64,000 nt of DNA. It comes from CAVALG01 sp963630555 (GTDB lineage: Bacteria > Bacillota > Clostridia > Oscillospirales > Acutalibacteraceae). Location: assembly GCA_963630555.1 (NCBI GenBank), contig CAVGND010000004.1, forward strand, positions 1 through 64,000, given 5' to 3'. A model generated the notes under the pieces. It was not told where the DNA came from and searched no databases. It was given only the letters and a program-made list of their open reading frames with translations. Positions 35,472 to 45,063 of the stretch are shown here, in pieces (positions within the stretch are counted from its first letter, which is position 1; each line of letters begins with the position of its first letter). Position numbers and translations under genes: made by a program.

Positions 35472-35804
35472 AATGATACCTCCGTTTAAAAAATACCCGA
35501 ACTTCGCCGAGCGATATCAATAATATCATACACCGTTGACGCTGATTTTGTCTACCTACTTAAATCATTTGCTTTTCTACGCAATTTTTGCCCGCCGTAG
35601 AGTCTCGGATTTTAAAATCTACCACAGGTAGAATTGCAGCATTCCGGCATTTTTCGGCTTTTTCCTTGACTTAACACCTAATTTTGTAGTATGATAACAT
35701 AGTATATAATTTGGGTTGAGTGTGCTGTTTTAAAAAACCGACACGCCTCGCAAGTCGGGCTGCAAATTAAATTTAAAATATACAACAATTAAAGGAATTT
35801 AAAA
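35472..35804. other. Divergent regulatory region of degV and the topoisomerase genes
   Basis: This 333-base gap has no gene. It holds the topoisomerase promoter at 35666-35695 and, before it, several copies of a TCTACC/TCTACG-type hexamer in both orientations, including a TCTACC-ACA-GGTAGA dyad near 35616-35630. The roughly 100-base transcribed leader has a GC-containing stem but matches no RNA family I recognise. Confidence 0.5.
35666..35695 (+). promoter_or_regulatory. Promoter of the type IIA topoisomerase operon
   Basis: TTGACT (35666-35671) and TATGAT (35690-35695) are spaced by 18 bases, about 105 bases upstream of the first topoisomerase gene. Confidence 0.65.
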
Positions 35805-37781
35805 ATGGCTAAAAAGACAGAATACAATAACGAAAGTATTACATCCCTTAAAGGTGCCGACAGGGTACGCAAGCGCCCTGCGGTTATTTTCGGGTCGGAC
35901 GGTATTGACGGGTGCGAACATTCGGTTTTTGAAATAATATCGAATTCAATAGACGAAGCACGCGAGGGATACGGAAAAAAGATAATAATAACCCGCTATG
36001 CCGACCGTTCGATTGAAGTTCAGGATTTCGGGCGCGGCGCCCCGGTTGACTTCAATACCAAAGAAAATTGCTATAACTGGGAACTCTTGTATTGCGAAAT
36101 GTACGCAGGCGGAAAGTACAATACAAACGGCGGCGAAAACTATGAGTTTTCGCTGGGGCTTAACGGACTCGGTTTGTGTTCAACACAGTACTCCTCGGAA
36201 TATATGGATGTTGAGATTAAGCGCGACGGCTATAAATTCACCCTGCACTTTGAAAAAGGCGAAAATGTCGGCGGACTGAAAAAAGAGCCTTATTCGGGAA
36301 AGGACACGGGTACACGCACGCGTTGGAAACCGGATATAAATGTTTTTACCGATATTGACATACCGCTTGATTATTATATTGACGCCATTAAGCGCCAGGC
36401 GGTAGTCAATGACGGTTTGCTGTTTGTTTTGCGCGACCAGATAAACAATAAGTTTGAAACCTACGAATTTAAGTATGATAACGGCATTAAAGATTATGTT
36501 GAAGAAATTGTAGGCGAAAACGCACTTACCGAACCGCAGTTATGGGAAACCGAATGTCGCGGGCGTGACCGTGAAGACAAGCCTGAATACAAATTGAAAA
36601 TGAAAGTGGCTGTTTCTTTTTCAAATAAGGTTACGCTTAAAGAATATTACCACAATTCAAGTTGGCTTGAACACGGGGGCGCACCCGAAAAGGCGGTGCG
36701 TAACGCTTTTGTGTACCAAATCGATAATTATCTTAAACAAAACGGAAAATATCAAAAAAACGAAAGCAAGATATCTTTTGCCGATGTTGAGGAATCTCTT
36801 GTTTTATGCATATCCTCCTTTTCAACCCAAACATCTTACGCCAACCAGACAAAAAAGGCTATAACGAATAAATTTATATGTGACGCGATGACCGAATTTC
36901 TGCGTCGCCAACTTGAAATTTATTTCATTGAAAACAAGGCGGACGCCGACCGCATTGCGGAGCAGGTGCTTATAAACAAGCGCAGCCGCGAGAAAAGCGA
37001 AAAAGAACGCCTTAATTTAAAAAAGACCCTTTCGAGCAATAATAATTTAGCCGACAGGGTGCAGAAATTTGTTGACTGCCGCAGCCGTGACGTCGGCGAG
37101 CGCGAACTGTTTATTGTTGAGGGTGATTCGGCTCTCGGCTCCTGTAAACTGGCGCGTGATTCACAGTTTCAGGCAATAATGCCCGTAAGGGGTAAGATTC
37201 TTAACTGTCTGAAGGCCGAATACGGCAGGATATTCAAAAGCGATATCATCACCGACCTTGTAAAAGTATTGGGTTGCGGAGTTGAAGTAAGCACAAAAAG
37301 CAAGGATATGTCAACCTTTAATATTGACAATCTGCGCTGGAACAAGGTAATAATCTGTACCGATGCCGATTATGACGGTTTTCAGATACGCACTCTGATT
37401 CTTACAATGATATACCGCCTTATGCCCACACTGATAACCGAGGGCAAGGTCTACATTGCGGAAACCCCGCTTTACGAAATCAACACAAAAGAGATGCCCT
37501 ATTTTGCGTATGACGAAAATGAAAAAAACGAGATACTTAAAAAAATCGAAGGGCAAAAATACAAAATAAACCGTTCAAAAGGACTTGGCGAAAACCAACC
37601 CGAAATGATGAGTCTTACCACCATGAACCCGTCAACACGGCGGCTTATAAAAATAATGCCCGAGGATGCCGAAAGCACCGCACAGATGTTCAATGTCCTG
37701 CTGGGGGACGACCTTCAGGGACGAAAAGATTTTGTTTCGGAAAACGGGTATAAATACATTGATGAGATTGATGTAAGCTGA
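35805..37781 (+). CDS. Type IIA DNA topoisomerase, ATPase (B) subunit
   Basis: The 658-residue protein has a GHKL ATPase domain with ISNSIDEAREGYG (Mg2+-binding Asn/Glu) and QDFGRGAPVDF. The transducer follows, then a Toprim domain with EGDSALGSCKLARD (near residue 440) and TDADYDGFQIRTLIL (near 523) as the acidic catalytic residues. It opens and reseals double-stranded DNA together with the next gene's product. It is clearly diverged from GyrB: several ATPase and Toprim positions are unusual (VRKRPAVIFG in place of VRKRPGMYIG). This fits the second, ParE-like set found in many Clostridia. Gyrase genes proper would lie elsewhere. Confidence 0.88.
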   Translation: MAKKTEYNNESITSLKGADRVRKRPAVIFGSDGIDGCEHSVFEIISNSIDEAREGYGKKIIITRYADRSIEVQDFGRGAPVDFNTKENCYNWELLYCEMYAGGKYNTNGGENYEFSLGLNGLGLCSTQYSSEYMDVEIKRDGYKFTLHFEKGENVGGLKKEPYSGKDTGTRTRWKPDINVFTDIDIPLDYYIDAIKRQAVVNDGLLFVLRDQINNKFETYEFKYDNGIKDYVEEIVGENALTEPQLWETECRGRDREDKPEYKLKMKVAVSFSNKVTLKEYYHNSSWLEHGGAPEKAVRNAFVYQIDNYLKQNGKYQKNESKISFADVEESLVLCISSFSTQTSYANQTKKAITNKFICDAMTEFLRRQLEIYFIENKADADRIAEQVLINKRSREKSEKERLNLKKTLSSNNNLADRVQKFVDCRSRDVGERELFIVEGDSALGSCKLARDSQFQAIMPVRGKILNCLKAEYGRIFKSDIITDLVKVLGCGVEVSTKSKDMSTFNIDNLRWNKVIICTDADYDGFQIRTLILTMIYRLMPTLITEGKVYIAETPLYEINTKEMPYFAYDENEKNEILKKIEGQKYKINRSKGLGENQPEMMSLTTMNPSTRRLIKIMPEDAESTAQMFNVLLGDDLQGRKDFVSENGYKYIDEIDVS

Positions 37782-37828
37782 TAGAATTCCGAAAAGATAA
37801 AATCAGTATAATTTAAAGGAGGGGCGTT

Positions 37829-40066
37829 ATGGCTCCGAGAAAAAAGAAACAGGAGAAAATTGCGGCGGCAGCGCCCGCAAAAGCGTATATTTACGGCGCA
37901 GGCGACGTTGTTGAACAAGGAATAACACGCACGCTTGAAACAAACTATATGCCATACGCAATGAGCGTTATAGTTTCGCGCGCGATACCGGAAATTGACG
38001 GCTTTAAACCGTCCCACAGAAAACTGCTTTATATGATGTACACTATGGGACTTTTGGGCGGCCAACTTACAAAGTCCGCTAACATAGTGGGTGCGACAAT
38101 GAAACTCAATCCGCACGGCGACGCGGCGATATACGAAACAATGGTACGCCTTTCAGAGGGTAATGAAGCGCTTCTGCACCCGTATGTTGAGTCAAAAGGT
38201 TCGTTCGGTAAAGCATATTCGCGCGATATGGCATATGCCGCGGCAAGATATACCGAGGCGCGGCTTGCAAAAATTTCCGCCGAACTTTTTAAAGATATTG
38301 ACAAAGATACGGTCGATATGGTGGATAACTATGATGCCTCCATGCTTGAGCCTACCCTGCTCCCCGTTACATTCCCTTCGGTGTTAGTCAACGCCAACAC
38401 GGGAATTGCGGTAAGTATGGCAAGTTCCATATGTCCGTTCAACCTGCGCGAGGTATGCGAAACCGCAGCGGCATATATAAAAGACCCCGATGTGCAGATA
38501 TCGGATACGCTTTTGGCACCCGACTTCCCCGGCGGCGGAAAATTGCTCTATAACCGCGCCGAACTTGAAAAAATTTATGAAACGGGGCGCGGCAGTTTTA
38601 AGGTGCGGGGCGTTTACAATTATGATAAATCCGCAAACTGTATTGATATTACCCAAATTCCGCCCACAACGACAATTGAACAGATTGTCGAAAAGGTTAT
38701 CGAACTTGTTAAAGCCAAAAAGATAACCGAAATAAACGATATACGCGACGAAACTGACCTTAAAGGTCTTAAAATAACAGTTGATCTTAAACGCGGTGCC
38801 GATCCGGAAAAAGTTATCCAGAAACTTTTCCGTATGACCTCGCTGCAGGACAGTTTTTCGTGCAACTTCAATATTTTAATAGCCGGCTCACCTATGGTTA
38901 TGGGCGTACGCAAAATACTTGAGGAATGGACTGCCTTCAGAGTCGGATGCGTTAAACGCAGAATTTATTTCAACCTGCAAAAAGCCAGGCAAAAGTATCA
39001 CCTTTTAAAGGGTCTTTCAAAAATACTTTTAGATATTGACAAAGCAATAAAAATCGTGCGGGAAACCGCCGAAGAAAAAGAGGTTGTGCCAAACCTTATG
39101 ATAGGTTTCGGCATAGACGAAACACAAGCGGAATATGTAGCCGAAATAAAACTGCGCCACCTTAACCGCGAATACATTTTAAAACGGACAAGCGAACTCG
39201 AAGACCTTGAAAAAACAATTGCGGAACTTGAAGCAACACTTGAATCAAAAAGAAAAATTTACGGCATAATAATAAAAGAACTCGGCGAAGTCGCCGAAAA
39301 ATACGGCATGCCGAGAAAGACCGAACTGATAACGCCGGAAGATACGGCGGAAGAAGAACCGGCGGAAGAGATACCCGATTATCCCGTTAACATTTTCATC
39401 ACACGCGATGGTTACTTTAAAAAGATAACTCCGCAATCGCTCAGAATGAGCAGCGAACAGAAGTTAAAGGACGGGGACGCCGTTGAACTGTCGGCAGAAA
39501 CAACCAACCGTGCGCACCTGCTGTTCTTTACGGATAAACAGGAGGTATACAAATCACGAGCCTGCGAATTCGGCGATACAAAGGCGAGCGTGCTCGGCGA
39601 TTATGTGCCCTCAAAACTTGACATCCCGAACGGAGACCGCATCGTTGGCTCGGTAATAACCTCCGACTATAAAGGTTATCTGCTGTTTTTCTTTACAAAC
39701 GGCAGGGTGGCAAAAGTGCCGCTTTCGGCTTACGAAACCAAAACTCACCGTAAAAAACTTATAAACGCATACACCGATAAATTTGAACTTTGCAAAATCA
39801 TTCACATTCCCGAAGAAACCGACCTTGTTATGCGTTCTTCGGGCGGACGCATGCTTATACTTTCAACAGCGGCGATAAATGCAAAATCCACTAAGGATAA
39901 CGGCGGCGTTGCGGTTATGACCCAGAAAAAAGGTCAGAAATTATTTGACGTCTGCCCGTACACGGAGGGAATGTTCGCAAAACCGTCGCGTTACCGTACA
40001 CGCAATCTTCCTGCGGCAGGCGCGCTGCCTTCGGCAGAAGATGCGGGCGAACAATTGACATTTTAA
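37829..40066 (+). CDS. Type IIA DNA topoisomerase, cleavage (A) subunit
   Basis: The 745-residue protein is the DNA-cleaving partner. SRAIPEIDGFKPSHRKLLYMMY is the start of the winged-helix domain, and AARYTEARLAKI (near residue 136) contains the catalytic tyrosine in RYTEARL. A tower and coiled coil follow (about 370-500). The C-terminal part (520-700) has beta-pinwheel-like repeats such as DGYFKKITPQ and NGRVAKVPLS, but no GyrA box, so relaxation/decatenation rather than supercoiling is likely. An Ala/Lys-rich N-terminal extension of about 25 residues precedes the core. The ATG has AAAGGAGG upstream; it lies 47 bases after the B-subunit gene. Confidence 0.88.
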   Translation: MAPRKKKQEKIAAAAPAKAYIYGAGDVVEQGITRTLETNYMPYAMSVIVSRAIPEIDGFKPSHRKLLYMMYTMGLLGGQLTKSANIVGATMKLNPHGDAAIYETMVRLSEGNEALLHPYVESKGSFGKAYSRDMAYAAARYTEARLAKISAELFKDIDKDTVDMVDNYDASMLEPTLLPVTFPSVLVNANTGIAVSMASSICPFNLREVCETAAAYIKDPDVQISDTLLAPDFPGGGKLLYNRAELEKIYETGRGSFKVRGVYNYDKSANCIDITQIPPTTTIEQIVEKVIELVKAKKITEINDIRDETDLKGLKITVDLKRGADPEKVIQKLFRMTSLQDSFSCNFNILIAGSPMVMGVRKILEEWTAFRVGCVKRRIYFNLQKARQKYHLLKGLSKILLDIDKAIKIVRETAEEKEVVPNLMIGFGIDETQAEYVAEIKLRHLNREYILKRTSELEDLEKTIAELEATLESKRKIYGIIIKELGEVAEKYGMPRKTELITPEDTAEEEPAEEIPDYPVNIFITRDGYFKKITPQSLRMSSEQKLKDGDAVELSAETTNRAHLLFFTDKQEVYKSRACEFGDTKASVLGDYVPSKLDIPNGDRIVGSVITSDYKGYLLFFFTNGRVAKVPLSAYETKTHRKKLINAYTDKFELCKIIHIPEETDLVMRSSGGRMLILSTAAINAKSTKDNGGVAVMTQKKGQKLFDVCPYTEGMFAKPSRYRTRNLPAAGALPSAEDAGEQLTF

Positions 40067-40256
40067 ACTATGTAGCGATGTACCCACACCGTTCGCCCTT
40101 TATTAAGGGCAAACGGCGGCCAGCCAAAAATCGCAAACGCAGGTTTTTACTGATTGGCTGACAGTAATAGTCTTACCTTAAAACATCATATTATTACATA
40201 TTTTAAAAATATATTTATTTTTTAACTACCGAATATTTTTTGGAGGAGAGAGAAAA

Positions 40257-42887
40257 TTGGCTAAGGAACTTGATAAAATCTATAATCCCGGAAGCGTTGA
40301 AGACAGACTTTATAAATTCTGGTGCGACAACGGCTATTTTCACGCTGAAGTTGACCAAAAGAAAAAGCCCTACACCATAGTTATGCCGCCGCCGAATATC
40401 ACGGGGCAGTTGCATATGGGTCACGCGCTTGACGAAACATTGCAGGATATACTCATCCGCTGGAAGCGTATGCAGGGATATTCCGCCCTTTGGGTACCGG
40501 GAACCGACCATGCCTCAATCGCCACCGAGGCAAAAATTGTTGAAGCAATGGCAAGAGAAGGCGTTTCAAAAGAGGATATAGGTCGTGAGGCATTTTTGGA
40601 ACGCGCCTGGGCGTGGAAAGAAAAATTCGGCGGCAGAATTGTTGAACAACTTAAAAAGTTAGGCTCTTCCTGCGACTGGGATCACCTTCGCTTTACAATG
40701 GATGAAGGCTGCTCAAAAGCGGTGCGCGAAGTGTTTGTACGCCTTTACGAAAAAGGACTTATATACAGGGGCGAAAGAATTATAAACTGGTGCCCCCACT
40801 GCCTTACTTCAATATCCGACGCAGAGGTTGAATATGAAGAAAAAGAAGGCTCGTTCTGGCATATTAAATATCCGTTTACCGACGGCAGCGGATACCTTGA
40901 ATTTGCAACCACACGCCCCGAAACAATGCTTGGAGATACCGCGGTTGCAGTGCATCCCGATGACGAAAGATATAAAGATATCATCGGCAAAACGCTTAGG
41001 CTGCCGCTTATGAACCGTGAAATCCCCGTTATCGCGGATGAATATGTTGAAATGGATTTCGGTACGGGTGTTGTTAAAATCACACCGGCGCACGACCCGA
41101 ATGACTTTGAAGTCGGTTTGCGCCATAATCTACCCGTTATCAATGTGTTTACCGAGGACGCTCACATTAACGAAAACGGCGGCAAATTTAAGGGGTTGAC
41201 CCTTACCGAAGCACGCAAACAGATAGTTGAAGAACTTGACCGTGAGGGATTGCTCGTAAAAGTTGAACCTTTTAAACACAATGTGGGCACCTGCTACCGC
41301 TGCGGAACAACGGTTGAACCGAGGGTTTCAAAGCAATGGTTCGTTAAGATGGCGCCGCTTGCAAAACCTGCCATAGACGTAGTTAAAAACGGCGAACTTA
41401 AACTTATACCGACGCGTTTTGAAAAGACCTACTACAACTGGATGGAAAACATCAAAGACTGGTGCATTTCGCGCCAGTTATGGTGGGGTCACAGAATACC
41501 GGCATGGTATTGCGACGGTTGCGGCGAAACAATCGTTTCGCGAGATGACCCGACCTCCTGCCCGAAATGCGGCGGTCACCTCCACCGTGACGAAGATACT
41601 TTGGATACCTGGTTCTCGTCTGCTCTTTGGCCGTTCTCGACGCTCGGCTGGCCGGAAAGCAATCTTGAACTTAAATATTTCTTCCCGACTTCAACCCTTG
41701 TTACAGGCTATGACATAATATTCTTCTGGGTAGCGCGAATGATATTCTCCTCACTTGAATATATGGACTCTGTCCCGTTTGATACCGTACTGTTCCACGG
41801 CATTGTCCGTGACGCCGAAGGCAGAAAAATGTCAAAATCGCTCGGCAACGGAATCGACCCCTTGGCGGAAATTGATAAATACGGTGCGGACGCGCTCCGC
41901 TTTACGCTTGCAACCGGTAACACTCCGGGTAACGATATGAGATATTCGCCCGAAAGGGTTGAAGCGTCGCGCAATTTTGCCAACAAACTCTGGAACGCCG
42001 CACGCTTTGTATTGATGAACCTCGGCGACGACGAACCAACGCCCCATATACCCGAAAATCTTTCAATTGAGGATAAGTGGATACTTTCAAAGTTCAATGA
42101 ACTTACCCGTCTTGTAACCGAAAATCTCCAAAAATTCGAAATTGGTCTTGCGGTTTCAAAACTGTATGATTTTATATGGGATGTATTCTGCGATTGGTAC
42201 ATTGAACTTGCAAAGGTACGTCTTAACGGCAACGATGAGGAAGCCGCAAAGACGGTTAAAGCAATGCTTGTATACATTCTTTCGGGCACGCTTAAACTTT
42301 TGCATCCGTTTATGCCGTTCATAACCGAAGAAATCTGGCAGGCACTGCCGCACGATGGTGAAACAATAATGCTCGCGCAGTGGCCGGAATACAGTGAAGA
42401 ACTTAATTTTTCCGCAGAGGAAACCGATTTTGAAAAGGTTATGGCTGCAATTAAAGCGATCCGAAACCGCCGTGCGGAAATGAATGTCCCGCCGTCCAAA
42501 AAGGCAAAATTATTTATAGCCACCGCAGACACCGACTTGTTTGAAAAATGCTCGGTATTTATGCAGCGGTTAGCGTCCGCTTCCGAAGTTGAAGTTTGGA
42601 CTACATTTGACGTTGAAGGCGCCGTTAAAGTAATAACCGACAGTGCCGTTATATCAATACCCATGAACGAACTGATAGACTTCGCACAAGAGGCCGCCCG
42701 ACTTGAAAAAGAACTTGAAAATGCCAACAAGGAAAGGGCGTTTTTTGAAAGCAAACTGAACAACAAAAACTTTGTTGACAAAGCACCTGCAGCGGTAGTT
42801 GAAAAGCAGCGCGAGGGTCTTGCAAAAACGATGGATATAATTAAAAACATCGAGGAAAGCCTTGCGGAAGTAAGATCAAAATTATAA
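40257..42887 (+). CDS. valS: Valyl-tRNA synthetase
   Basis: The 876-residue class Ia synthetase charges tRNA-Val. PPPNITGQLHMGHA (near residue 42) is the HIGH motif, a CP1 editing domain follows, and KMSKSLGNG (near 525) is the KMSKS loop. WCISRQLWWGHRIPAWYC introduces the zinc-binding insert with C-x2-C pairs. A C-terminal coiled coil (about 805-876) binds the tRNA. The TTG start at 40257 has TGGAGGAG about 10 bases upstream. No T-box leader is present, unlike many clostridial valS genes. It is followed by folC, a common Firmicute pairing. Confidence 0.96.
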   Translation: MAKELDKIYNPGSVEDRLYKFWCDNGYFHAEVDQKKKPYTIVMPPPNITGQLHMGHALDETLQDILIRWKRMQGYSALWVPGTDHASIATEAKIVEAMAREGVSKEDIGREAFLERAWAWKEKFGGRIVEQLKKLGSSCDWDHLRFTMDEGCSKAVREVFVRLYEKGLIYRGERIINWCPHCLTSISDAEVEYEEKEGSFWHIKYPFTDGSGYLEFATTRPETMLGDTAVAVHPDDERYKDIIGKTLRLPLMNREIPVIADEYVEMDFGTGVVKITPAHDPNDFEVGLRHNLPVINVFTEDAHINENGGKFKGLTLTEARKQIVEELDREGLLVKVEPFKHNVGTCYRCGTTVEPRVSKQWFVKMAPLAKPAIDVVKNGELKLIPTRFEKTYYNWMENIKDWCISRQLWWGHRIPAWYCDGCGETIVSRDDPTSCPKCGGHLHRDEDTLDTWFSSALWPFSTLGWPESNLELKYFFPTSTLVTGYDIIFFWVARMIFSSLEYMDSVPFDTVLFHGIVRDAEGRKMSKSLGNGIDPLAEIDKYGADALRFTLATGNTPGNDMRYSPERVEASRNFANKLWNAARFVLMNLGDDEPTPHIPENLSIEDKWILSKFNELTRLVTENLQKFEIGLAVSKLYDFIWDVFCDWYIELAKVRLNGNDEEAAKTVKAMLVYILSGTLKLLHPFMPFITEEIWQALPHDGETIMLAQWPEYSEELNFSAEETDFEKVMAAIKAIRNRRAEMNVPPSKKAKLFIATADTDLFEKCSVFMQRLASASEVEVWTTFDVEGAVKVITDSAVISIPMNELIDFAQEAARLEKELENANKERAFFESKLNNKNFVDKAPAAVVEKQREGLAKTMDIIKNIEESLAEVRSKL

Positions 42888-42966
42888 TAATTAAATTTGC
42901 TGTGCGGTGAATGCAATATTTGCCGCACGGCAAAATAATTTATTTCAAAAACAGGCGAGTTTGCAT

Positions 42967-44226
42967 ATGGATTATGAAGAATCACTGAAATTTATACATT
43001 TGCTGGATAGATTCGGTTCCAAACCGGGAACCGAACGTATTGAGGCACTGTGCCGTGCTTTGGGAAATCCGCAAAACAAATTAAAATTCGTCCACATTGC
43101 CGGAACCAACGGTAAAGGCTCTGTTTCGGCTATGTTGTCCGCGGTGTTGCGTGCGGCGGGATACCGCACCGGTACATACGTTTCGCCCTATATAATCAAT
43201 TTCAGGGAGCGAATACAGCTAAACGGTGAGTTTATCGCCAAAGATGAACTTGCAGAATTGACCGAAAAGGTAAAAGGAGTTTGGCAGCAATTGCCCGATG
43301 ACAATAAGCCGACAGAATTTGAGTTCATTACCGCCGTCGCATTTGATTATTTCTTGCAAAAAAAATGTGATGTTGTGGTGCTTGAAACAGGGCTGGGCGG
43401 CAGACTTGACGCCACCAACATAATAAATGAACCCATATGCTCGGTAATTACAAGTATCGGGCTTGACCATACCGAGGTTCTGGGCGACACAGTAGAACAA
43501 ATTGCCGCCGAAAAATGCGGTATAATAAAGAATGGACGTCCGGTTATAACCGAATGCAATGGAAATGTGCTCTCGGTTATACAAGAACATTGCCGTGCCG
43601 CCGCCGCCCCGCTTTTTGCAGTTGACTGTTCACGGATCACTGATATAAAAACGGATGCAAACGGAATGAAATTCAATTATTGCGGTGAGGATTACAAACT
43701 GTCGCTTTGCGGCGAATATCAGGCATTTAACGCCGCCTGCGCCGTCAGGGTAATTAAAGAATGTTTCCCCGACATAAGCAGTAATGTACTGAAAAACGGT
43801 TTAAAAAGTGCATTTTTGCCCGCACGGTTTGAAATTATTTCCACCGATCCGCTTGTAATACTTGACGGCACGCATAATCCCGCCGGTGCGGAAGCGTTGG
43901 CAAGGTCGCTTTCGAAAATCGGTGCCCGAAATTTCACTGCAATAATCGGCGCTATGGCGGATAAGGATGTTGATGCGGTTCTGCGACTGCTATCCCCTTT
44001 TACTGATGAAGCGTTATGCGTAACCGTGCCGAACATGGGGCGCAGTATGTCAGCTGTTCAGCTGTGTAAAAAGGCGAAGTCTGCCTTCGGTAAGGCGCGG
44101 GCTGTGATGACAATTGACGATGCATTGCAAAGCGCAAAAAATTCCGGAAACAACGTTTTGATATTCGGCTCACTTTATCTCGCTTCGGCAATACGCGACC
44201 GTGCAATTGAAACCTTTAAAAAATAA
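42967..44226 (+). CDS. folC: Folylpolyglutamate synthase / dihydrofolate synthase
   Basis: The 419-residue Mur-ligase-type enzyme adds glutamates to folates. IAGTNGKGSVSAMLSAVL (near residue 42) is the P-loop, LETGLGGRLDATN (near 140) and SIGLDHTEVLG follow, and LDGTHNPAGAEAL (near 300) is the C-terminal block. The ATG at 42967 is chosen from the alignment-like start and an AGGCGAG site; the longer frame from 42907 has no support. Its partner in folate handling, the THF-controlled folT, lies 14 kb away. It ends before a terminator at 44263-44298. Confidence 0.94.
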   Translation: MDYEESLKFIHLLDRFGSKPGTERIEALCRALGNPQNKLKFVHIAGTNGKGSVSAMLSAVLRAAGYRTGTYVSPYIINFRERIQLNGEFIAKDELAELTEKVKGVWQQLPDDNKPTEFEFITAVAFDYFLQKKCDVVVLETGLGGRLDATNIINEPICSVITSIGLDHTEVLGDTVEQIAAEKCGIIKNGRPVITECNGNVLSVIQEHCRAAAAPLFAVDCSRITDIKTDANGMKFNYCGEDYKLSLCGEYQAFNAACAVRVIKECFPDISSNVLKNGLKSAFLPARFEIISTDPLVILDGTHNPAGAEALARSLSKIGARNFTAIIGAMADKDVDAVLRLLSPFTDEALCVTVPNMGRSMSAVQLCKKAKSAFGKARAVMTIDDALQSAKNSGNNVLIFGSLYLASAIRDRAIETFKK

Positions 44227-44262
44227 AATCGGGACACAAAAAGTGACATAATATTTGCAGCG

Positions 44263-44298
44263 AACCCTCTATCATATTTGATAGAGGGTTATTTTTTT
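44263..44298 (+). terminator. Terminator hairpin between folC and spoIIAA
   Basis: A 12-bp perfect stem (44263-44274 with 44279-44290) with a four-base loop is followed by seven T. It lies only 18 bases before the spoIIAA ATG, so it is either a folC terminator or an attenuator in the spoIIA leader. Confidence 0.88.
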
Positions 44299-44315
44299 GA
44301 AAGGAAGTTTAAGCG

Positions 44316-44633
44316 ATGCCGATAAAAATTGATGTGAATTCACGCACGGTAATAGCGTATCTTGACGGTGAGATAGACCATCACTCGGCGGCGGTATTAC
44401 GCGAAGAGATTGACGCCGCAATAGAAAAAAATATGCCGACCTGCCTGATACTGGATTTCAGGGATGTAAGTTTTATGGACAGTTCGGGAATCGGGCTTGT
44501 TATGGGGCGGTATAAGGCGCTTAAAAAATATGATGCCGAACTCTATATCACCAATACTTCGCCTCAGATAACCAAGGTTATGAAATTATCAGGGATAGAG
44601 CGTCTTGCAAAGCTTGACAAGGGGGACAGATAA
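44316..44633 (+). CDS. spoIIAA: Anti-sigma F factor antagonist
   Basis: The 105-residue STAS protein releases sigma F in the forespore by binding SpoIIAB. LDFRDVSFMDSSGIGLVMGRYK (near residues 48-69) carries the phosphorylated serine in DSSGIG. The ATG has AAAGGAAG upstream. It is the first gene of the classic three-gene sporulation operon and abuts spoIIAB. Confidence 0.95.
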   Translation: MPIKIDVNSRTVIAYLDGEIDHHSAAVLREEIDAAIEKNMPTCLILDFRDVSFMDSSGIGLVMGRYKALKKYDAELYITNTSPQITKVMKLSGIERLAKLDKGDR

Positions 44634-45053
44634 ATGAAAAACGAGATAAAAATTCAACTGCTTTCGCGTTCTTCAAACGAAGCGTTTGCACGCGTAGCGG
44701 CTGCTGCATTCGTGGCGCAGCTTGATCCGACAATTGAAGAAATCAATGATATTAAAACAGCCGTTTCAGAGGCGGTTACAAACTGCATAGTCCACGCCTA
44801 CAAAAACGAGATCGGTAACATATACATAACGGTAACGATAATCGAAAATGTTGTAAAAATAAAAGTCCGTGACCGCGGCTGCGGCATTGAAAATGTCAAG
44901 CAGGCTATGGAACCGCTGTTTACCACGGGTGGAGAAGAGCGGGCGGGGCTGGGCTTTGCGGTAATGCAGAGTTTTATGGACTCGCTGCGCGTTACATCAA
45001 AACCCGGCAAGGGCACCTCTGTCATAATGGCTAAAAAGATAAAGCGCAAATAA
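44634..45053 (+). CDS. spoIIAB: Anti-sigma F factor / serine kinase
   Basis: The 139-residue GHKL protein sequesters sigma F and phosphorylates SpoIIAA. DIKTAVSEAVTNCIVHAY (N box, near residue 40-57) binds Mg-ATP, VRDRGCGIENV is the G1 box and EERAGLGFAVMQSFMD the G2 region. The start follows the spoIIAA stop directly and the gene ends 10 bases before sigF. Length matches the family. Confidence 0.95.
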   Translation: MKNEIKIQLLSRSSNEAFARVAAAAFVAQLDPTIEEINDIKTAVSEAVTNCIVHAYKNEIGNIYITVTIIENVVKIKVRDRGCGIENVKQAMEPLFTTGGEERAGLGFAVMQSFMDSLRVTSKPGKGTSVIMAKKIKRK

Positions 45054-45063
45054 GGCGCCGAAT

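Noticed and set aside
40067..40256. T-box riboswitch before valS
   Set aside because: No T-box sequence or following terminator/antiterminator pair is visible.
41708..42985. Long minus-strand open frame opposite valS
   Set aside because: It is the antisense shadow of valS and has no domain likeness.
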